A DNA stretch of 18,274 nt from Cryomorphaceae bacterium (GTDB taxonomy: Bacteria; Bacteroidota; Bacteroidia; Flavobacteriales; Crocinitomicaceae). The number at the start of each line of letters is the position of its first letter. Within the stretch, counting starts at the first letter, position 1. This document shows positions 15,124 through 18,274 of this stretch, one piece after another. The notes under the pieces are model-generated. The model saw nothing but the letters and a program-made list of their open reading frames with translations. It ran no database searches and was not told where the DNA came from. The position numbers and the translations under genes were made by a program. The stretch is taken from NCBI GenBank assembly GCA_021298235.1, contig JAJTDX010000038.1, positions 42,061 to 60,334 of the forward strand, given 5' to 3'.

Positions 15124-17406
15124 CTAATCTGTATCTACGACAGTAAGGTTGGCAAATCTCAGCAGAACGACCTTTGCTCCATGATGTGGAAAAAAAATAG
15201 TTGCTTTTCTGTCTGAACCTGCCCCTTCCAATTTGGTGATTTTTCCTTTTCCAAATCGATCATGGACAACATTGTATCCTACTTTTAGCTCCGTATTATT
15301 TCCAGATCGATTGATATTCGGATCACTTTGTTGTATGGATTTTAATCCATTTGAGGTTCCCGGAATTCGATTTAACCCACCTGTAAATGGTTTTTCAGGA
15401 TTTCCACTTCCACTGAACAAAGATCTCCCACCAGCTCGTTGCGGTGTTTCAAAATGCAGGTACTCTTTGTCTATCTCATCAATGAACCGACTCGGTTCGG
15501 TGGTTTCCATCGAGCCCCATTTGAAGCGCGTAGTAGCATAGGTGATGGTGCATGTTTCTTTGGCGCGCGTAAGTGCAACATAGAAAAGTCTGCGTTCTTC
15601 CTCAAGATCTGATCTTGAATTGAGTGAAAGTTGGGAAGGAAAGAGATTTTCTTCCATTCCAGCTAGAAAAACATGTGGGAACTCTAATCCTTTACTGGAA
15701 TGAATGGTCATGACCGTAACGTGGTTCCGATCCTCACTTTTTTCTTCATCTGCATCTGTTAACAAGGCAACATCAATCATAAATTCAGAAAGTGAGCTGT
15801 CTGCGTCAGAATCTCTAGAAATGGTAAATTCTTTTATCCCGGCAAGTAATTCCTCCATATTTTGGTAACGTTCTGCTTCTTCTGGACCTTTATCCTTTTC
15901 TTTTTTTAGATCGTTTTGTATTCCGGATGAGCGAAATATGGTTTGAGCGAGATCGTATGCATTGAGCTTATTTAGTTGGGCTCCAAAACTTTGGATCGTT
16001 GATACAAATTCATTGATTTTGTTTCGGATGCCAGAATTTATTGCAACAGGGTAGGATTGAGGGTCAGAAATTACATCCCACATACTGACCTGGTAGTTTG
16101 TAGAGGCTGTTATTATATTTTCAATGGTTGTTTTTCCAATTCCTCGAGCTGGATAATTGATCACTCTTTTGAGGGCTTCCTCGTCATGTGGATTCGTTGT
16201 CAGCCTGAAATAGGCCAGCATGTCTTTAACTTCTTTGCGCTGGTAAAATGAGATGCCTCCATAAATCTTGTAAGGAATATTTAATTTCCTCATGGCCTCC
16301 TCGAAGGACCTTGATTGTTTGTTGGTTCGGTACAAGATCGCAAAATCATTGAAGCTACACCCTGTGGCATGATGAATATCGAAGATTCGGGAGCTTACGG
16401 ATTTTCCCTCTTCATTGTCCGAGAACGTTCGAACGACATGAATCTTTTTTCCGTCTCCGTTTTGAGTCCAGACATGTTTTTTTATTTGGTCCTGATTTTT
16501 CGCAATTACACTATTTGCAGCTTCCACAATGTTTTTGGTGCTTCGATAGTTTTGCTCAAGCTTGAATAATTTAAAATCGGGATAATCCTGTTTGAAATTC
16601 AGAATGTTCTGGATGTTGGCTCCACGAAATGAATAAATGCTCTGTGCATCATCCCCTACGACACAAAGATTTTCATACACTGAAGCCAGTTTTTTAACGA
16701 TCAGATACTGTGCGAAATTGGTGTCTTGATACTCATCCACAAGAATGTATCGAAATTTTTGCTGATAGAAATGCAATACCTCGGGGAAGTCACGAAGAAG
16801 CACATTGGTCTGATAAAGCAGGTCATCAAAATCCATGGCTCCTGCTTTGAAACAACGTGCTGTGTAGCTTTTGTAGATTCGTGCAAGATCCGGTCGTTTG
16901 GATTGAATGTCTTCATTAATGATTTCAATATTTTGCTCATAAGCTTCCGGTGAGATGAGGTTGTTTTTTGCGGATGAAATCCTGCCCAATACCATTCCCG
17001 GCTTGTAAATCTTGTCATCAAGATTCAATTCTTTTATGATGTCTTTGAGTAGACTCTTGGAGTCTTGGGTGTCATAAATTGTAAAGTTGGAAGGGTATCC
17101 AAGTCTGTCTGAATTGTATCTCAGTATTCTTGCAAATACAGAGTGAAATGTTCCCATGGTAATATTCTTCGCCTCGCTGTCACCAACTATATTTCCAATT
17201 CGCTCGGTCATTTCACGAGCAGCTTTGTTTGTGAACGTTAATGCAAGAATATTGAAAGGGTCGATACCCTGCTCCATCATGTAGGCTATCCTGTAGGTTA
17301 ATACACGAGTTTTTCCTGAACCAGCTCCAGCTATGACCATGGTCGGTCCTTCTATGCATTTAACCGCCTCCAGCTGACTGGAATTCAGTTCATCTAGATA
17401 CCCCAT
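15124..17406 (-). CDS. uvrD: UvrD/PcrA-type superfamily 1A DNA helicase
   Basis: 760-residue 3'-5' helicase acting in excision repair, mismatch repair and removal of RecA filaments or stalled polymerase. Motifs in order: Q motif LNSSQLEAV (~7-15), Walker A AGAGSGKT (~26-33), LALTFTNKAAREM (~54-66), Walker B LVDEYQDT (~222-229), motif III GDDAQSIYSFRGA (~251-263), LEQNYRST (motif IV), VTVMTIHSSKGLEFPHVF (motif V), EEERRLFYVALTRAKE (motif VI). The C-terminal ~55 residues (KVGYNVVHDRFGKGKITKLE and on) match the PcrA/UvrD Tudor-like domain that binds RNA polymerase, joined by a low-complexity Ser/Gly/Asn linker. I cannot separate the names uvrD and pcrA on sequence. It is complete and in frame. 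A -7 box lies about 58 bases upstream. It is divergent from the aldolase gene. Confidence 0.95.
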   Translation of the reverse strand: MGYLDELNSSQLEAVKCIEGPTMVIAGAGSGKTRVLTYRIAYMMEQGIDPFNILALTFTNKAAREMTERIGNIVGDSEAKNITMGTFHSVFARILRYNSDRLGYPSNFTIYDTQDSKSLLKDIIKELNLDDKIYKPGMVLGRISSAKNNLISPEAYEQNIEIINEDIQSKRPDLARIYKSYTARCFKAGAMDFDDLLYQTNVLLRDFPEVLHFYQQKFRYILVDEYQDTNFAQYLIVKKLASVYENLCVVGDDAQSIYSFRGANIQNILNFKQDYPDFKLFKLEQNYRSTKNIVEAANSVIAKNQDQIKKHVWTQNGDGKKIHVVRTFSDNEEGKSVSSRIFDIHHATGCSFNDFAILYRTNKQSRSFEEAMRKLNIPYKIYGGISFYQRKEVKDMLAYFRLTTNPHDEEALKRVINYPARGIGKTTIENIITASTNYQVSMWDVISDPQSYPVAINSGIRNKINEFVSTIQSFGAQLNKLNAYDLAQTIFRSSGIQNDLKKEKDKGPEEAERYQNMEELLAGIKEFTISRDSDADSSLSEFMIDVALLTDADEEKSEDRNHVTVMTIHSSKGLEFPHVFLAGMEENLFPSQLSLNSRSDLEEERRLFYVALTRAKETCTITYATTRFKWGSMETTEPSRFIDEIDKEYLHFETPQRAGGRSLFSGSGNPEKPFTGGLNRIPGTSNGLKSIQQSDPNINRSGNNTELKVGYNVVHDRFGKGKITKLEGAGSDRKATIFFPHHGAKVVLLRFANLTVVDTD

Positions 17407-17464
17407 TAAGTAAGTTGTTGTTTGTATACGAACATCGTCAGTGAATCTAACTTCTGATGTCCTA

Positions 17465-17472
17465 CAAATTTA
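17465..17472 (-). promoter_or_regulatory. Candidate -7 box (TAAATTTG) for the UvrD/PcrA gene
   Basis: An exact TAnnTTTG on the minus strand, 58 bases upstream of the ATG at 17406, giving a leader of about 50 bases. Besides this and the aldolase box, the 179-base gap holds no visible stem-loop, RNA gene or repeat. No well-placed -33 TTG. Confidence 0.35.
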
Positions 17473-17558
17473 AGAAATCACCTGCTGTTAGAGGATTACA
17501 TCTCCTTTATTTATGAACAATTCCTTTGTCACATCGTGCTTTCAAGGGTGAATTTTTA

Positions 17559-17566
17559 TAATTTTG
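17559..17566 (+). promoter_or_regulatory. Candidate -7 box (TAATTTTG) for the fructose-bisphosphate aldolase gene
   Basis: An exact TAnnTTTG within TATAATTTTGCACA, 19 bases before the ATG at 17586. It shares TTTTGCACA with the promoter candidate at 5750-5757. The leader (about 14 bases) ends in the A-rich AAAGAAAAT, as expected for efficient Bacteroidota translation without a Shine-Dalgarno sequence. A TTG at 17526-17528 is too far upstream (30 bases) to be a standard -33 element. Confidence 0.5.
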
Positions 17567-17585
17567 CACATCAATTAAAGAAAAT

Positions 17586-18274
17586 ATGAGTCATTCAATT
17601 CGACCGGGCGTTGCTACAGGAGATGAAGTTCAAAAGATCTTCAGATATGCGAAAGAGAAAGGATTTGCTTTGCCGGCTGTCAATGTAACAAGCACGAGTA
17701 CGGTGAATGGTGTTTTAGAGACAGCTGCTCGATTAAATTCCCCTGTGATTATACAGTTTTCGAATGGTGGAGCACATTATTTTGCTGGTAAAGGATTGTC
17801 CAATGAAAAGGAAAGGGCTGCTATTGCCGGGGGTATTTCAGGAGCGAAACATGTTCACACGCTTGCAGAAGCCTACGGTGCAACCGTGATTTTACACACT
17901 GACCATTGCGCTAAGAACTTGTTGCCCTGGATTGATGGATTGCTTGATGCAGGTGAGGTATATTTCAAAGCTCATGGAAAACCTTTGTATAGCTCACACA
18001 TGCTGGACTTTTCTGAGGAGCCGATACATGAAAATATTGAGCTGTGTAAAGTTTATCTTGAACGAATGAGCAAAATGGGGATGACGTTAGAAATTGAGTT
18101 AGGAATAACGGGTGGAGAGGAAGATGGTGTAGACAACACGGGTGTTGACAGCTCCAAGTTGTACACACAACCGGAAGAGGTAGCCTATGCGTATGAAGAG
18201 TTGAAGAGAGTTTCTGATAGATTCACAATTGCAGCAGCATTTGGAAACGTGCATGGTGTCTACAAACCCGGAAA
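17586..18274 (+). CDS. fbaA: Class II fructose-1,6-bisphosphate aldolase, FbaA type (3' end outside window)
   Basis: Zn-dependent cytosolic aldolase of glycolysis and gluconeogenesis, interconverting fructose-1,6-bisphosphate with glyceraldehyde-3-phosphate and dihydroxyacetone phosphate. 229 codons are visible of a family length near 355, so roughly the last third is missing. Start ATG 17586 gives MSHSIRPGVATGDEVQKIF, which aligns with the E. coli FbaA N-terminus. Motifs: PAVNVTSTSTVNGVLE (~30-45), VILHTDHCAKNLLPWIDGLL (~101-120) with Asp106 catalytic and His107 a zinc ligand, SSHMLDFSEE, the long FbaA signature MTLEIELGITGGEEDGVDN with its Glu ligand, LYTQPEEVAYAYEEL, and FGNVHGVYKPG with a zinc His at the window edge. 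The TGGEEDGVDN insertion marks the FbaA subgroup rather than the shorter FBA/GatY types. Confidence 0.95.
   Translation, partial: MSHSIRPGVATGDEVQKIFRYAKEKGFALPAVNVTSTSTVNGVLETAARLNSPVIIQFSNGGAHYFAGKGLSNEKERAAIAGGISGAKHVHTLAEAYGATVILHTDHCAKNLLPWIDGLLDAGEVYFKAHGKPLYSSHMLDFSEEPIHENIELCKVYLERMSKMGMTLEIELGITGGEEDGVDNTGVDSSKLYTQPEEVAYAYEELKRVSDRFTIAAAFGNVHGVYKPG

Noticed and set aside
17407..17585. A small RNA, riboswitch or tRNA in the largest intergenic gap
   Set aside because: No cloverleaf, conserved aptamer or T-run-terminated hairpin is visible by eye; only two divergent -7 boxes are supported.
1..18274. CRISPR arrays, insertion sequences, phage or defence genes, or a novel mobile system
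   Set aside because: No direct-repeat array, transposase, integrase, terminal inverted repeats or toxin-antitoxin pair was found; gene content is chromosomal housekeeping throughout.

Overview
The window is a compact, moderately AT-rich stretch of a Bacteroidota chromosome. Several genes point there: porT (a type IX secretion factor confined to the phylum), a TamL-type BamA/TamA lipoprotein, menG/ubiE directly upstream of porT, a kinase-only HldE1, and an ornithine/glycine-lipid-type acyltransferase pair. Where a promoter-like element is visible it is the Bacteroidota -7 box TAnnTTTG, and clear Shine-Dalgarno sequences are missing. I cannot fix the family; a marine or freshwater Flavobacteriia-like lineage is a guess.

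Layout, left to right. The 3' end of a dicarboxylate/glutamate:cation symporter (1-425, +) converges on uvrA (453-3260, -). An ECF sigma factor (3442-4038, +) is divergent from uvrA and converges on a two-gene minus-strand lipid unit: a PlsC-type O-acyltransferase that is broken (4966-5623) and an intact GNAT-type N-acyltransferase (4045-4962). Divergent from these runs a very tight plus-strand operon (5782-11841): a broken aspartate-type aminotransferase, hldE1, menG/ubiE, porT, an FAD-dependent oxidoreductase and a DUF3089 alpha/beta hydrolase. Its genes abut or overlap at every junction. A TrmH/SpoU rRNA methyltransferase (minus) converges on this operon with overlapping stop codons and is divergent from tamL (12597-15119, +). 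tamL converges on a UvrD/PcrA helicase (15124-17406, -), which is divergent from a class II fructose-bisphosphate aldolase (17586 to the window end, +, partial). There is no gene-free stretch longer than about 180 bases and no tRNA, rRNA, CRISPR, insertion sequence or phage gene that I could see.

Most genes are housekeeping: excision repair (uvrA, uvrD/pcrA), glycolysis (fba), menaquinone methylation, envelope biogenesis (hldE1, porT, tamL, aminolipid synthesis) and RNA modification. I found no convincing new defence or mobile system. The most unusual signal is that two neighbouring, divergently transcribed genes (the PlsC-type acyltransferase and the aminotransferase) each carry an internal, out-of-frame deletion of an estimated 45-60 codons that removes catalytic residues. 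The two junctions lie only about 850 bp apart. Either this is a local deletion-prone or decaying locus or it is an assembly artefact. The second signal is a consistent set of seven TAnnTTTG boxes in the divergent intergenic regions, which bears on several start-codon choices.
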